Source of the DNA: Chrysoporthe austroafricana
Taxonomy: Eukaryota; Ascomycota; Sordariomycetes; Diaporthales; Cryphonectriaceae
Length of the DNA: 64,000 nucleotides
Direction: 5' to 3'
NCBI GenBank assembly: GCA_001051155.2
Contig: JYIP02000005.1
Span: 3,162,001-3,226,000 of the forward strand
Of this stretch, positions 33,137 through 46,717 are shown piece after piece (the first letter of the stretch is position 1; the number at the start of each line of letters is the position of its first letter). Both the position numbers and the translations under genes were made by a program. The notes beneath the pieces were generated by a model. That model did no database searches, was not told the DNA's origin, and worked only from the letters and a program-made list of their open reading frames with translations.

Positions 33137-35163
33137 TGCAGTCATGATGGCCCGCCAGTTCATTCTTCCAGGATAAGCAGTCATGTTGCATGCAATAGCA
33201 GATCGCCGATCCGCAGCTATGAGTGACGGCGGCAGATGAGCCCTCATAAACTTGCTTTTCAACCTCAGACGGACGTCGCAAAGTATCCACCACGTTACGC
33301 AGCCGGAATATGGGCCAGAGCTTCCCCGGCGATCTTGGCGGGTTGCATGCATCGCCGGGGATCGGTGCGGGACTCGATGGGCCCACATCTCCAGTCGTTC
33401 GTGAGGGCGTTTCGTTCACTCTCCGGCTTCCCCCGGCTTTTGACAATTCCTAGGTGGGGCCCGCTTTCTGGGTTGGGAAGAGGTGAACTACTATGTACGG
33501 GAGGGGGTTAGTTTTCTTTTTTCTGCAGTCGTAATACTCGCGGCTCTTTTGCTCCGCTCGTGCTTTTTAGTACACCGTCTCCTTCTTGAAACATCTGCTT
33601 CGAAGCCTGCATCTCCGAGCACGTCTGCTCCATCTCTGGGTATCAGTTGGGTCGGAAAAGGCCACCATGACTCGTATGCGGTGGCATTGTCACATTGATT
33701 GCTTTCCCGGCGCGCATTACGAAGTTGGATCTCTTTAGGTGGAACTTCGCGCTTCTGGTGGGATTGCTGCTCATTCCTTCGATACCGTGAGCGAGCGAGC
33801 ACGCAGCAGCGGACGGTAACCTGATAGCTTTGGACAGAATAATTACAAAAGACTTGATGACTCCAATGCGGAACCTACCAAAAATAACAGCATGAGATGT
33901 CAGAAGAGAGGGTCCCGTCAGCGGGAAGACCCACCACCGATCTCTTGATTGCCGTGACACGCTGACACGTGGGTCGGACAGGCACAGGCCCTCGGCCATA
34001 GGATCCCGTCTCTGCCAACGGACACCGTTCAAGACAAACGAGAGCCAGGTTTTTTACGTGTTATTCTCAGGTAAAATAAAAGCGCGTCGAGGACGGCGCT
34101 GATAAGATGCGGGCCTCGTGGTCTGGACTCTGCAGAGTTGTTTCTGATGCCGATATGATGAATCACCCCGGGGCGCCTCCCCCGGGGGAGACCGCGCGCC
34201 TGTGGGCTACCGATGGTCTCGTGAGCGGTGGCGATCGGGGCCGTCGCTGCCAGTGTCTGCCCGCATCGGGCCTGTGGAAGTTGATCTTGGTCTCGGGTGG
34301 GAGGGCGGTATCTGGCGGTGAGGGCTCGGCGAATCTCGAGAGACGGGAGTGACGCAGTCGAGGCCGTCGGTCTGGAGGATTAGACCTGGGCGGTATGCTT
34401 GATGACGATGTTCGCCGACGTGCTTGTTGGTTGCTGTTGGCTATCCCTTTCTTCGGGACGAATCAGTGATGTGAAAGATCGCAGATTGTTATCGGCAGGG
34501 CAGGTTGGAAAGGCATCGTCATGGGGAGTGGACCAGACACGGCCACGCTCGAGACATACGTGGACTTGATGGTTGAGTCCTGTACCTCATTGCAGAGTTT
34601 TCAGCGACAGTGAGCAGGCGGTGTCGTTTTCTCTTCGCCGCCGCTCTTGTCCTCCTTCCTCCTTCTTTCTCTTCTTCTCCTCTTCCTCCTCTTGCTGCTG
34701 CTGCTCCTCTTTTTCGAGAGCAGGGCTGGCGACTCGCTCCGTTGATCGGAACAGCGTCGAGAGACAGAACCATGCAGGAACTCGAGAAGTCACAGAAGAG
34801 ATGACTTGAAACTGTGGGGTTTGTTAGCTTACTTGTCTTTGCCTTTCTTTCTTTTCCCGTCGCTCGGAGTGAAACTAGGACGCAATGAACATTCGAGTTC
34901 GCCTCATTGTGGCCTGTTGGCCATGCGGACGACTCATCAAATTTATTCCAACAATTTTCACTAGGAGTTAAATCTCCTACAAAAAAAATATATACGTAAT
35001 CTTCATTTGGAGGCGGGGGGCGAAAAGGGCTTATGTACATCCTCTGGGAGGTGTGCATTCGTTGCTTACTATCCTCCCTTGTTTAGGATTCTTGTTCATC
35101 GATTGGCTGCAGGGCCAGTGCGGCTTTCCATGCTGTGATTAGGGAAAACTTCCGTTACTACCT

Positions 35164-35203
35164 AGCGTGCCTAGGTGCTTAGGTGCCTAGGTGCCTAGGT
35201 AAG
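35164..35203. repeat. GCCTAGGT short repeats
   Basis: Four near-copies of a GCCTAGGT/GCTTAGGT unit spaced 8 bases apart, in a palindrome-prone stretch containing several CCTAGG sites. Such elements are frequent in Sordariomycete intergenic DNA. Confidence 0.7.
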
Positions 35204-35779
35204 CACTGCTAGTGCCGCCGTCGAACCAGATACCCAGCCAGAACCATGCGATAGAAAAATGTGGGTTTTAGTATTCAAACCGACATTGACGGGTAAAATA
35301 TAGTTTGTTATCTCCACTTCGTTCCATAGTCAGTATTGGTCCGTCGGAACGGTGCGCCTGTGGATGTGGGCTGGTGAGGCTCCCGCTCACTAGGTGGAAG
35401 GGAACATTTGATCAGCGTCTTGGAACGATGCAATAGGCAATTTTTGCGGAAGCCGGGGCCGATCTTGATATTATTTCCGGCAAGATGAACAAGGGGCAGG
35501 GGGGTTGTGGCGACGAGGAGGAGGAGGAGGAGGAGGAGGACATGAAAGATACGGATGTTGTACGAAGGTTGGGCAGGCCGTTGGGCAGTCCTCTTGGTTG
35601 TCCTGGCAGAGTCTCAGGTCCACCAAGGACGGCCAACGCCCCTAAACGGGTACTGATTTCGCCGAAATTACCCAAGGCCAGGGCAGCGTCGACGGAGCGC
35701 TGCTGGAAGCGTTCGATTAAGAGATTTCCCTACGTCCTCGCCGGCCTGAATCGTATGAACCCGCGGCCCAGAGGCGCCT

Positions 35780-35828
35780 GACTGGGGCCGAAGGGCCCGA
35801 CTGGGGCTGAAGGGCCCGACTGGGGCTC
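35780..35828. repeat. 19-base tandem repeat
   Basis: Two full units of GACTGGGGCYGAAGGGCCC and a partial third, with one difference between the full units (C or T at the tenth base). Confidence 0.88.
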
Positions 35829-37128
35829 GTTGAGGCCCAAAGAGTCGAGCGTCTATCTGATCGCGAAATTTGAGGTAGGCGCTGGTGGATCAATCATATC
35901 TGCACACGACCGTCGATTGACACATGGCACACTCGGCGGCCTCGGTTTTGAGCGAGGATATGTTGTTCTGGCTAGCCGGGTCGAGGTGAGGGATATTAAT
36001 CCCAGGGACAGCAGAACGATCTGGCCCAGGGCCAAGGGCCAAAAGCAGGCGGCTGCTGGAGGCGCACACCGTAAGTTTCCAGCGGCCTCTGACAGTGACA
36101 GGTGGCAGGGAGATTTAACACCCCTCCCCTCCCCCGTCCCCGTGCGACCGTGTCTCAGGGCTGGGCCCGTCGGAGCGTCCCTCGATCGATGGCTCGAGCG
36201 CCGACAACACACATACCGTTCCGGTGACGAGCTGCTGCCAGCGCGGCACAGCGGCGGCCGTCTCTCACACTGGGTCGGAGACTGTGACGGAGAAAAGCCG
36301 CAGAAGGGGGACTGCCGCGCTCTGTCGATCCCCTCAGTTTGCTTTTCGTGTAGTCCTGAAATTAGCTTTCGCGCCCGTGAAGAACGGCTAGATCGGTATC
36401 ATTTTGTGACCAGATCTCGGGATTACAAGTCAGGTTCCACAGCATTTCAATTTTCATTAAGCTTCCGGAACCAGCAGGCCCAGGGCCATGATTGCAGAAG
36501 CGCTCTGGGAGGCCATGCCGGGACGACGGCTGTGCTCTTTTCGTCTCTTACCCACGGGTGCAGCGACAACACGTCTGCGGCCCGGCTTGGCAACGTCTGT
36601 ATTGCGTGCGACGCACGCCACAGGCAGAAGCAAGACGGTCCTCTCCCTCTGTCCATTCACGCCCGCTGGTTGTGCTGCCGGTGTGCTGCACGGAGCTCGC
36701 CGCGCGAAGTCTCGTGGTGTACACACCTTGGGCCCGGGAAGTACTATGCTCCCCGACACCCTCTGTTGATCGTTTCCTCATGCGCAGACGGTGAGCCAGG
36801 CGTCTGAGACTGTGGTGCCCCCCTCGTGGAACAGCCATATTGTTTCTTCTCCGGCCCTGGGGCTGCTGGCTGGCCTTCCGGGCCCGGAACCCAGGACAGC
36901 ACGCTCTGCCCTCCTCTCTGCGGCTCCAGGCCCAAGGCCCAGGGGCAGCTTAGCGCCATTTCGCGCCTCTGGGTTCTCTCCAGGTAGCCCCGAAGCTTCA
37001 GATATTTTTGTCCCCAACAGGGCTGGATGGCTTGGGTCTAGGACCCGACGTCAGTCCCCGTGCTCACCCCCTTGCCATAGTACACGGCCTCAAAGCGCAG
37101 GCTTCGGCTTTCCTCTCTCCAGAGGAGC

Positions 37129-37129
37129 C

Positions 37130-37161
<32 letters not shown>

Positions 37162-37195
37162 CCTCTCTATCTCTGTCACTCTCTCCCTCTCCCCC
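37129..37195. repeat. CT dinucleotide tract
   Basis: An interrupted CT microsatellite, about 1.05 kb upstream of the oxygenase start. Its complement gives Arg/Glu-rich spurious frames. Confidence 0.85.
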
Positions 37196-38246
37196 CACTC
37201 TCCCTCCCCCCTCTGATGAAGCCCTCGAGGTGGCGCGGCCTTTGATTCGTCCGGAACAGGTCCTGCCGTGCTGGAGAAGGGGCTTGCTTGTGCGTCGTGG
37301 GCGCCTGGATGGCACCAAGGCTTGCTGCAGAGTATCAGCAAAGACCCATCTCTTTCCTCCAACCCCAGCCAAGACATCATCTCCTATTATATGTCAGGTG
37401 TGACCGGGCTTTGCAGAACGAAATCGACCCTGTCTGATCAGACCCAGTGCGATGCCCGGCTGCAGCTGGCTAGTGGCGTCCTGTCTGGTCCAGAATCTGG
37501 CCGCAGCAGCATTGCAGTACCTCGCTCATGGTTCTCATTCCCACCTCCACCTCGGGTCGGGTGTACGTATTGTTCACGCGTGCCTGCAGAGGGCCTTGGA
37601 GGGCCGCGACCGCAGCACAGTGTAATGGTAGAGTATCACTCTGGTCTAGACGAGACCGAGGATTCTTATCCAGGCCACTTTGCCTCCCACCTGCCAGGTC
37701 CAGCCGGTGGTATAGACAAGGAGGGACCTCGCCCAGGTTACCTCTCGCGCTCTGCTGCATGTCACGAGCGGGTAGCTGTCCCGAGCACAGGCTCGGACCA
37801 GAAGCAGCGTGCTCCCAGGAGGAGAACACACGCCTTGTCTGCCAGAGGCTTCTTGCTTTGCCGCCATGTTGAGCGAATAGCAGGTGACCTGCCCATAATC
37901 CAATCTCGAGGTCGCCTCATCACCGTGCTTTGCCTTGCCACAGACTGATGTTGTTTTGATTTCGTTGCCCTTTTAATAGCCTCCTCCCCGACTTCTCCCC
38001 CCGAGCTTCTCCTCCTCCCACCTTCGTCACACTTCAGCTCGCACTCCACCACCCCCGCCGCCACCACGCAAGCACCAACACTTTTTTGATGTCTTCACGC
38101 CCAAGGCGTCCATCCTGTCCCAACCCCTCCTGACTCTATATTGGCACTACCTCCTGCATACCTCGTGCTTCTAGGCCGAAACACACCGCCAGCTTTTCAC
38201 AGCACCAGACCTGCGCACCACCCTCCCCAGCCCGGCCTTCATCATC

Positions 38247-39659
38247 ATGTCTTCAGTTGAAGCCCAGACTGTTGTCCCGGCCCCTTGTGCCAAGGCCAAG
38301 GGCATTGATATCAGTGCCAGCGCTCTGCCCGAGGGCTTTCCGGCCATGATCCATGGCGATTCAGCCTGGACCGCCAATAAGTTCTCCAACAATAATGAGT
38401 ATATCTACCACCTCAGTGCTGCTGAGGTCTCCGAGATCAAGCAGGGCCTGAACAGCTTCAAGGGTATGTGTGACTCGTCTATATGCGCTCGTGACATGGC
38501 CTCGATCCGACCTCTTCTCCACTATTGGCACCACTCTGGCTTTCACGCCGTCTCAGCTTGGCTTGCCGCCTCTGTCTACCAGCCATTCTCGAAAGTCTGG
38601 TTGCAGCAATGCTAATTAGCCCATCTTCTCAGAGTCGGGGCTCAATGCTACCAAGATCACGGACAAGAACTTCCCACTTCCGACCGTGGGCATTGCTCTT
38701 CGCGAGCTGAGCAGGGAGGTCCACAATGGCCGCGGATTTGCTGTCCTGCGAGGTCTTGACACTGTGGACTTCTCTGCTGGCGATCTGACAATGATCTTCA
38801 TGGGCATCGGTGCCTATATTGGGGACAAGATTGGGCGTCAAGACCGAACAGGCAATTGCCTCGGTGAGACCTCATCGTTGTAGCATTGCATTGAACCACG
38901 CTCACAAAGTCTATCCAGTCCACATCATCGCCGACAAGGCCAATGGAGCGCACCATCGGCACTCTACTGATCCGATCGTAAGGCGTCTCCAGCCCAATCC
39001 GACCCCACACGTATAGCAGCCGTGCTCAATAACTCGCTAATACTTTATTGCAGACGTTTCACACAGAGGAGACCGGGGACTCTATCGCTTGGCTGACCCG
39101 CAACGTTGCTACCGACGGTGGCAAGTGCGTGATCTCCTCGACGGCCACAATCTACAACGTTCTTGCAGCTACTCGACCGGACCTGGTCCGCACCCTCGCT
39201 GCTGGCAACTGGCCTTTCGCCTTCCCTCGCTACCAGTGCCGTCCTGTCATATTCAACCAGGATGGCAAGGTCCTGTTCAACTTTGGCCGCGCTCCTCTCC
39301 TCGGATCCTCCATCCACCCGCGCAAGTCTCACCTGCCTACCTTGAGCGCGCAGCAGGTAGAGGCCCTTGATGCGATTGAGGCCATCGCTCGCGCAACCGA
39401 ATTCTCGTTTGCTACCCAGCCAGGTGATATTCACTTCATTGCCAACCAGACCATCCTGCACCGCCGGGATGGCTTTACGGACGGCGTGGGCCAGCGCCGA
39501 CACCTTGTCCGCCTTCGCCTCAGCAGCTCTACTTTTGGCTCTAAAATTCCTACCCTACAGCGGGAGTGGCTGGATGCTTTCGGGGATGTTGGCGACCGTG
39601 TCTTTCACTTTGATCCGATGCCTTCGCAGTTCTTCCCTCTTCGCAAGTATCCCAATTAA
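38247..39659 (+). CDS. TauD/TfdA-family Fe(II)/2-oxoglutarate dioxygenase, 4 exons
   Basis: Family members hydroxylate small organic substrates using Fe(II), O2 and 2-oxoglutarate. Exons 38247-38463, 38633-38863, 38910-38977 and 39054-39659 join in phase to 373 aa. The metal-binding triad is His175-Thr-Glu177 (TFHTEETGD) and a distal His308 (QTILHRRDGF), with Arg residues in RRHLVRLRL (325 or 327) for 2-oxoglutarate. Family blocks also seen are GGKCVISSTATIYNVLA and PGDIHFIANQTILH. The first exon carries the fungal N-terminal block with LPEGFPAMIHGDSAWT. No targeting signal is visible, so it is probably cytosolic. The gene stands alone, without the transporters or biosynthetic enzymes that would point to a substrate. 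The carboxylate is Glu instead of the usual Asp. Introns have good donors (GTATGT, GTGAGA, GTAAGG). Confidence 0.87.
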
Positions 39660-42600
39660 GGATAGACTTGTTAATTATTGGTCTGCTCTATCTGTCTGTG
39701 CTTCTAGGCCAGCAGCTTGAAGCTTTAATTATATTCTTGACCTTGTCCTAGCAGTCCCTTGATGTTTCTCCTGGCCTTGTGATAGGCGTCATGTACACTG
39801 CATTGTGTTGGCGTGGTGGGCAAAAGAAATTGTGAAGGAAAAATAAAAAAAAGGTTTCCAGATGGTTATTGGCGTCTCACGGACTGTGCAGATACACACC
39901 ATAACCTAATATTTCTTATGTATTGGTACGTTCTCACCACGACTTAAAATCTTGGCTCGAATGCTTTTAGATAACTCGCTACTTGTGCTCGTAACTTCTG
40001 ATTCTCTGCTCGTGAAGTATTGTTCTTTGTGTTTGTTTGAGAAGACCTCTGTAGTCTTAAACTAAGCCTTTGGAGCCTTCTGAAATAGAGATCTCTTGAG
40101 TAAGGCATTGCCTTGGCGGCCTAGAGGATACAGTTGTGTTTGGTAGCGCTGCGCAGACATTTCCAGGGGCTGACCCATCGCTACTCAGTGGCCCGTGCTA
40201 CCTGAACATAGACTTTCTCCTTCCTTCGCCAGGCTCTGGACACATAGATTAGAACTTCTCAGTGATTTATTCCCAGTCTCTGACCCGCATAAGAGGGTCC
40301 TGATGGATGAACCCTTCAATCTCGTCTTCACGAACAAGAAGCCGACAGAGAGAATGTCAGACGATGCCTTATCGCTTTAGTCGACCTTGACTACGAATAC
40401 CAATCCAATCGAGCCAACGAACCGATTCCTCTTCGCACTCATTGTCGGGGTCATCAATCACGATACAATTCCAAAATATCACGTTGAGTGAACCTCGGCC
40501 CTGAGACGAGGCGGGGAAGTTCGTCTTTTGATCCTAGCCTTACGTCAAGAGGACTCGGATCAACTTCAGAGCACTGTTTGGTCCAAAGGCTCGACAGCCT
40601 ACAGACCGCTCAAGCCGCAGCAGGAAGACAACAAATCAATTTCTAGGTAGTACTCTTCTAGCTCGAAGTATTTGCCAAGAAGAGAATCATGCTGATGATG
40701 TCGGAATGGTGCAGAAGACGGCGACGCCGATAACGAAATGAGAAGGACGTATAACGAGACATCTCCCCCAACATACTGCGCCAGGCCGGTTGGTCAACAA
40801 ATGAGGATAGCACAACGCATATCTGCAAGCTCCAGCTGCTTCGAGACGCCCTCCTCGTCGACCGATAACCGGACAGCTGGCGAGCTTCCACACAAAGCGC
40901 AATGATGCTGCAGCTCAAGCTTCTTTGGGCCACCGACAGCAATCTACGCTCACAGCACCCGGAGCCCGAGACTGTGTCTCATTCGACAGACGAATCTCGA
41001 GTTTTGGCTCTTCTCGTGGCAAATACTGGGCTCGCCAAGCGACTGTCCACTATAGTGGGGAACGAGCGTGGCTTAACTTGAGCCGTCAACGCCACGTTGT
41101 TCGGAAAACACATCGGCAGCTTCCTACCGCCGACGTGAAGCCGTTTCATCTGTGAAAAGAATGGATCATCACGCGAGGAGCACCCAGAGACATCGGAAGG
41201 TACGTCTGCATTAGACCTGCAGGACGGGTAAGGGCTGCAGCTGACGAGTGACCAGGCGAATACGACGCCGGTCGAGCAACCAGATACCGATACCTCGAAA
41301 CGTGACGACGGCGACGATCCCCAATCGAGCGCACGCTGATGGTCACAGTACCACGTCGAGAGCCGGCCCAAACCATCGAACATTGCGGAGGCGGGAGTCA
41401 CGGCACCTATCACCGGCGGTGTACAATATTGCCTATGCACGCCTCAAATAGTCCGTCTACCGCTGCCCACGCTCATGGGTGCGGCTGTCAAAAGAAATTC
41501 TGGCTGCATAGATAGCTGCCCACACACCAATCCCGAGGAGACCGGTCAAAAGAACCCGCCACCGGGAATTCTGTAAGACCCCGATGAAAGAGCATCTTGG
41601 GCTTCATTGTCGGAAGAACCGTGGTTGCGCAACCTTTCCTCTCTCCCTGTGGCAGTCGATACTCCTGCAACGCTACCAAACATGTCGCGTTGTCTGGATA
41701 TACTCACATCCACATAGGCATGATTTACAGATCTTCAGTTGTACTATATGTCGGCCAACCGGCTCAATAGCGGGGTGCCTCTAGAGAGAGTGCAACCTTG
41801 ACCTGTCTGGCAATGCGGCTTTCTTGCGGTCGGGTCGATCTCGAGCTATTGCTGCTGCGCTTGCCCGCACAGAAGCGAGATAGGGCTGCTGGAAGAAAAG
41901 AACATTCAAAGACCGGTCAAGGATCTGCGCCGGCCTCATGCCGCCTGCCGAAGCGCCATAATGATCGGGCGCCATGACGATAGGCCACAAGCCAACTTAA
42001 GCGGACCACTCGCGGCCACCGGTCAAGATTGCGACGGAAGCAACTCCTCGGACCCACAGGCAGCAAAGTCACAACACACCGGAGGATGAGGTGTCGGTGA
42101 GGATGGCCGGCACTGTGTACAGATATTCTACTCGGCGGCGAGGTATCGTCGGCCCCGGGGGGCGGCTCTCCGTGCTCCGCCGACCGGACAAGAAGACATG
42201 AAGTCGAAAGAAGGTTCGTTCCGCAGCGGGGCCGGCTTAGGCTCTGGCGCCATTCCGCGGTGGCGGTGAACAGGGACGACCGTTGCTGCAATCCAGAGCT
42301 GGCGCCAAGCACGTTCCCAGCCTGTCACGCGGGAGCTAGGGACCGCTCTTGTTTCATGCTCCTGGTTCTGGGCCTGCCCAAAGTCTGGTACAAATCTTGT
42401 GGTACGTGGATCTCCACCTTTGCCTGCGATATCTCGCAGGTAGGGTCTCGACCGCGTGACAAGACCTCATAGAAACGGTCGTCGTCAGGCTCACGGAGCA
42501 CACGCTAGAGGCTGTCAGAGGGATGACTCTCCGGCCGCCGCGTCAGCACCCACTTGCCACTGCATGGTATAGGCTACGGTACGCCACGGCCAGAGCTTCC

Positions 42601-45600
42601 GTCCATGGCCTAAGAGCAGGGGACTGCCGAGGGCTGCTCCTGTGTCTCCATCCAGCGAAGGATCGTATTCGAATAAAGCTCTCGTGCTCCCAGCTATATC
42701 TAGCACTGGCCGCTGCCGGATCTCTGTTCTACTCAACCACAGCCTGACCTCAGAAGCTGCTCCGTCATCCGACGCGCACGTGCTGCGTCTCATCGAGACC
42801 AATCTGTTGCGTCGAGGACGTGGCTCATCTCGAACCACACGGTTTTCCGGCACCTTCCACTTTGCTGCGGTCGCGAGACCAAACCGGGAAAGGTCTAGAG
42901 GATCACGACGTATACTGTGTTACGTGCAGGGAGGGTCTTGCGGCCCTCCGCTGATCTGCAGGCCAACGGCTTCGCGCAGGTCTTGGCCACTCCCGAGCGC
43001 ACACAGACTGACGCCACGGACGATCGCGGATTGATTTCTGAACAGCATGCGGAATACGAGGTCGTGCGAGCTCAGCGTCGATCAACGGCCGGGCGCCCGC
43101 GACTAACGGCTAAGAAGGGTACAGGAAGCAGGCTCTCGACTGCAGGAGCCGATGACGCGACGACCTACTCGGAATCACACAGATCCTTGCCACCGTGTTG
43201 TGCTCAAATAATAATCTCCGTCCTCGGACCTACGCCAACCAGCCACATGCTGCTTGGCCGGACGGGGTTGGGCATTGAGGATGGTCGGCAAGCCAAAAGC
43301 AGCATTACAGTGCGAACTTGTACGCGCCCGGGGGCTGCCGCAGATTTTGAGCTCGGTTGGTAGCCAGGGCACAATTCCGATGGCATGTAACACCACTATA
43401 TTGGACTGACAGCCCTCGCCTCTATCACCTTTAGGCGTTAGTCGCCCAGCATCTCGGGTATGGCAATCATACCGGTCAAAAGGAAATCGGACCTGCACCT
43501 CGTGATGATTGGCCCATTCATTTGGCATCTCGATCCGTCCTTGCGGCACATTTCGACCCCGAGCCTTGCGATGCGAGCTTGAGCAGCTCGGCGAAATCCC
43601 GGAATGTGTCCAAAGTCCATACTGACATTGGTGGCTCCCTCTCGATGGAGCCCCTCTGGTGCAGACTCCTCAGTATGGCAGTAGACTCTGGCCTGGATTG
43701 CCCAGATTCTAATGCCGAGCCCTTGATCCTTCCTATAAGGGCCAGCCTTGCCCCAAAGGTGACGTTCGAAGTTGGAGCTAACGACTAAGCAAGGCTGCGA
43801 CGGCACTAGCACCACGAAACAACATCCGAGCAGTGACAAGGCTGAGAAGGGACTAGCCCCGCTGGGCTTGAAGCAGCAGTCGTACCGACAGCTGAGGGGA
43901 GAGGGATGAACTCCATCATCATGACGAGATGAGCTTCCCTTTCTCAATGGGTGCTGCATGCTAGACTGATAGCTGCCTTAGTTCTCGGCCATGGCTCTCA
44001 GTCTTACTAAGAGAGTTGAGTGAGATAATTGGACACGAGGGTGGCTGACTACTCGCGTGCAATGGAAGTCAGAGCTACCATAACGTTTGGCAGGCAGCAG
44101 TCGAAAGGTGACTGCTCCAGATTCCCCATGCTTCAATGGGTAATCAGGGTAGCCAACGGTATGGTTGAGCAAGAGAGGTCAGATTTATGACTGGCCAATA
44201 AAATTTGCCATGCTATAAGCATCATAAGGTCAAGCAAGAAGGCCTCCAAGCTGTACCTTTCCCTGGGGGCCAGCTGGGCCGTTGAAAGTAGCAGATATCA
44301 CAACACCATATCTAGAAATGAGTATCAGACTATACCAGAGTCCCCTCCAATTCAAATGCCAGATGGTTATTTCGGGGTGTTACCATGCAGACAACGAGTC
44401 AGGCCCGTGAGAATCAGCGCAAGCTACGGATTCAACCACACCAACTACTAGCATCCTGAATCGTAGAGGTCTCCTGTTTACGTAGCTCACGCCGCTTTGG
44501 ATAAGATATTTTTCTGAGGTGGTCTTTTTCCATGACAGGAATGTGCAGCCGATTGCTGGTATAATTGCTGAAGCATTGTCATGACTCCCCAGGTCCTCAT
44601 AGTGGTACCCACTACCTCTACATAAAGCTCCTGCTGGCATTTAAGTCACATCTCTGAGGAATCTCCGATATCCTTCAAGGCTCACAAGTTTATGCCCGAT
44701 ATTGACCACATACTAGATGGACAAGCTATTCACGGTGGCAGTGCCTCCTTGTGCAGCCGTCTAGGAAGGCCATGGACTGTCTCAGTGGAATGAGTACACT
44801 CAGCTTGTTGTAATCTCCTGTCCCCCAGCACATTCAAAATAGATGGAGTCTTGCTCTTGTATTCGCTCATGACTGCCTCAATACCTCCGTCCACAGCAGC
44901 ATGGCCTCAAGGAGGCCAGCGAAGCCCATTTGGTACAGAGTCCGGCTCGGGCATTGGACCAAGTGGTCTCGCGGTTGGGTCTAGGGGAGAAACCCTCACA
45001 CTGTAATCAGAACAGGTCACGATTATCACTGTAACGGCTTGATCTTGCCATACTCATGGGCTGAGCATGACAGACAGTTTGCTCCACATTACATGCCTGC
45101 ATTCAAGGTGATAGCCAGAAAGATCCTATCCTCGGCATAGCCAGCCCATACGCCCTGTAGCTGGCCCTGAACTACCTGTAGCTGCTCCTCAAGTATGAGC
45201 TACACGACCACATGTCGAAAAGGACACCATCGCAAGTTCTTTAGCTGCGCTATCCCTCGCACGAAAACGCAGCGAGCCCGACGGGTGATATAGGTGCGTG
45301 GGGACATCTAAGCCATCAGGAAGTGTGATGCTTGTGAGTCAGACCTGGCCTTGGCTGGTGCGGAACAGACGATGTTGTTGAAGATTACGAATGAGGGGAG
45401 AGAAAGCTCAATGCCTCTGCCTCAGATTAGTCCAACAAGACGATATAGCATTGCCTTTCCTGAGGGTCGGACCGGTCAGAGACACCTACGGCGGTCGAGC
45501 ATGAGGTAATAGAACGACGAACTCATCACCCTCTCTGCGAGATCACGCAAGGAACAGTCTATCTTTCCGTAGCCTGAGGCCTTTGCGTCACCAGCCAGAT

Positions 45601-46717
45601 CCGAGGCTCACTTATCCAGAAGCAGCAGCATGTACTCCGGAGCTGTTAGACACTTCGACAGGCCATCGATGGCGGACGGCGCAACCAACGTGTGCCCGAT
45701 ATGCCAGAGAGCGGCAGAAGGTTTGGCGCATCATGGCAGAGCGGGGAGGGAAAAGAGCGCCTACTTTCTTACGTTTTCCACGGTCTGTCTGTAGTGGTTG
45801 ACCGCCATCCAAGGGACTTAAAAACGCAATGTCTACTGTTGTGAGTCATGAGACATAGGCGAAGGAGTCGCGGCTGTTCCCGTCCTGGAAGAAGCAGGCG
45901 TCTGGGTGCTGTCGTGAGCAGATCGATCGTGCCCTCGTGTGAAAGACGAGGAGATAGGATGACGAGGTCCTTCGTGGTGTTCTGACCACGAGGCTACGCC
46001 TGGGGGGTAGGTAGATGTTCAGCAGACGGCTCGCAGTCAGTGTTACCCTTCTCGAGTTCATAACAGTCCTGGCGTACGCGCTGCTCATGATTCAGCAGCT
46101 CCATAGAGACCACAGGCGCTGCGTGGAGGTGTGCCGGGTGGTGCTCCCTCCGAATTGATACCGAGATAAAGTTTGGGATCCGTGCCGTCGAGAGAGCGGA
46201 TCAAAACCGAGCAAATGGAACGTTATGATCGAGCGAGGGAGACATAGAGTGGACTCGAAACGCCCTCAGCTGGTGCTGTGGACTGAGGGTTGGAGGAGCC
46301 GGTCACACGCCGATCTCACTGCGCCCTACTTCAGCCTGCTTCGCCCACCCAGCTACGGCGGGTAGGTATAACCTACGCAGGTGTGATCCTACAGCGCCGC
46401 TCGTCAGTGGAGAAGCAGCCGGAGGCCCACCACTCTCACTCGTCCGATGAGCGTCGACTTCCACTACTGCAGCGGGTGCCGCTGGAAGCTGCGTACGGCG
46501 CAAGAGGCGGCCACGGCAACAAGAGACCTGAGGGCCTCGATCCTCTCCCAGGCTGCCCTCTAAGATGGCTCAGGCACGGACGGAGACAGCTTCACATGCC
46601 GACAGCCGGAGAAAAAGGCAGAGGGCCCCTTCACCTCCGGCGCGCAGGGTTGGGGAAACTTGTATATTGGTCGCGATGACCAAGGTCCTGTCTGTTGCCC
46701 ACCAAATCGCCGTCTCG
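39660..46717. other. 7 kb gene-poor region
   Basis: Lower GC than the coding regions by eye, especially 39700-40700 and 43900-45600. Many short open frames, none with a recognisable domain. The frame 43522-43788 plus and the minus-strand frames at 41917-43959 look partly coding but cannot be assembled into a known family. A candidate AATAAA lies near the left end. Possible explanations are decayed mobile or duplicated DNA, or simply intergenic sequence. Confidence 0.45.
39842..39847 (+). promoter_or_regulatory. Candidate polyadenylation signal AATAAA
   Basis: Exact AATAAA followed by an A-run about 185 bases after the oxygenase stop. Position is plausible for a fungal 3' end. Confidence 0.35.

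Larger units (their letters stand above)
33137..38246. other. 5.1 kb intergenic region, no gene supported
   Basis: This contains the 3' flank of the regulator and the upstream region of the oxygenase gene. A 325-codon frame at 35830-36807 has no recognisable domain and starts beside a 19-base tandem repeat. Other structure: A/T-rich patch near 34980-34995, CCTAGGTG repeats (35164-35203), a GGA run (35516-35540) and a CT run (37129-37195). A pyrimidine-rich stretch at 37976-38060 and TATATT near 38137-38142 are plausible promoter elements for the oxygenase. Confidence 0.45.

Noticed and set aside
35830..36807. 325-codon plus-strand frame
   Set aside because: Begins in a 19-base repeat without an ATG at its first codon, no domain, overlapping alternatives in all frames.
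42515..43959. Possible cytochrome P450 or other enzyme relic on the minus strand
   Set aside because: I looked for the heme-binding and ExxR motifs and other enzyme hallmarks and found none that hold together across frames.
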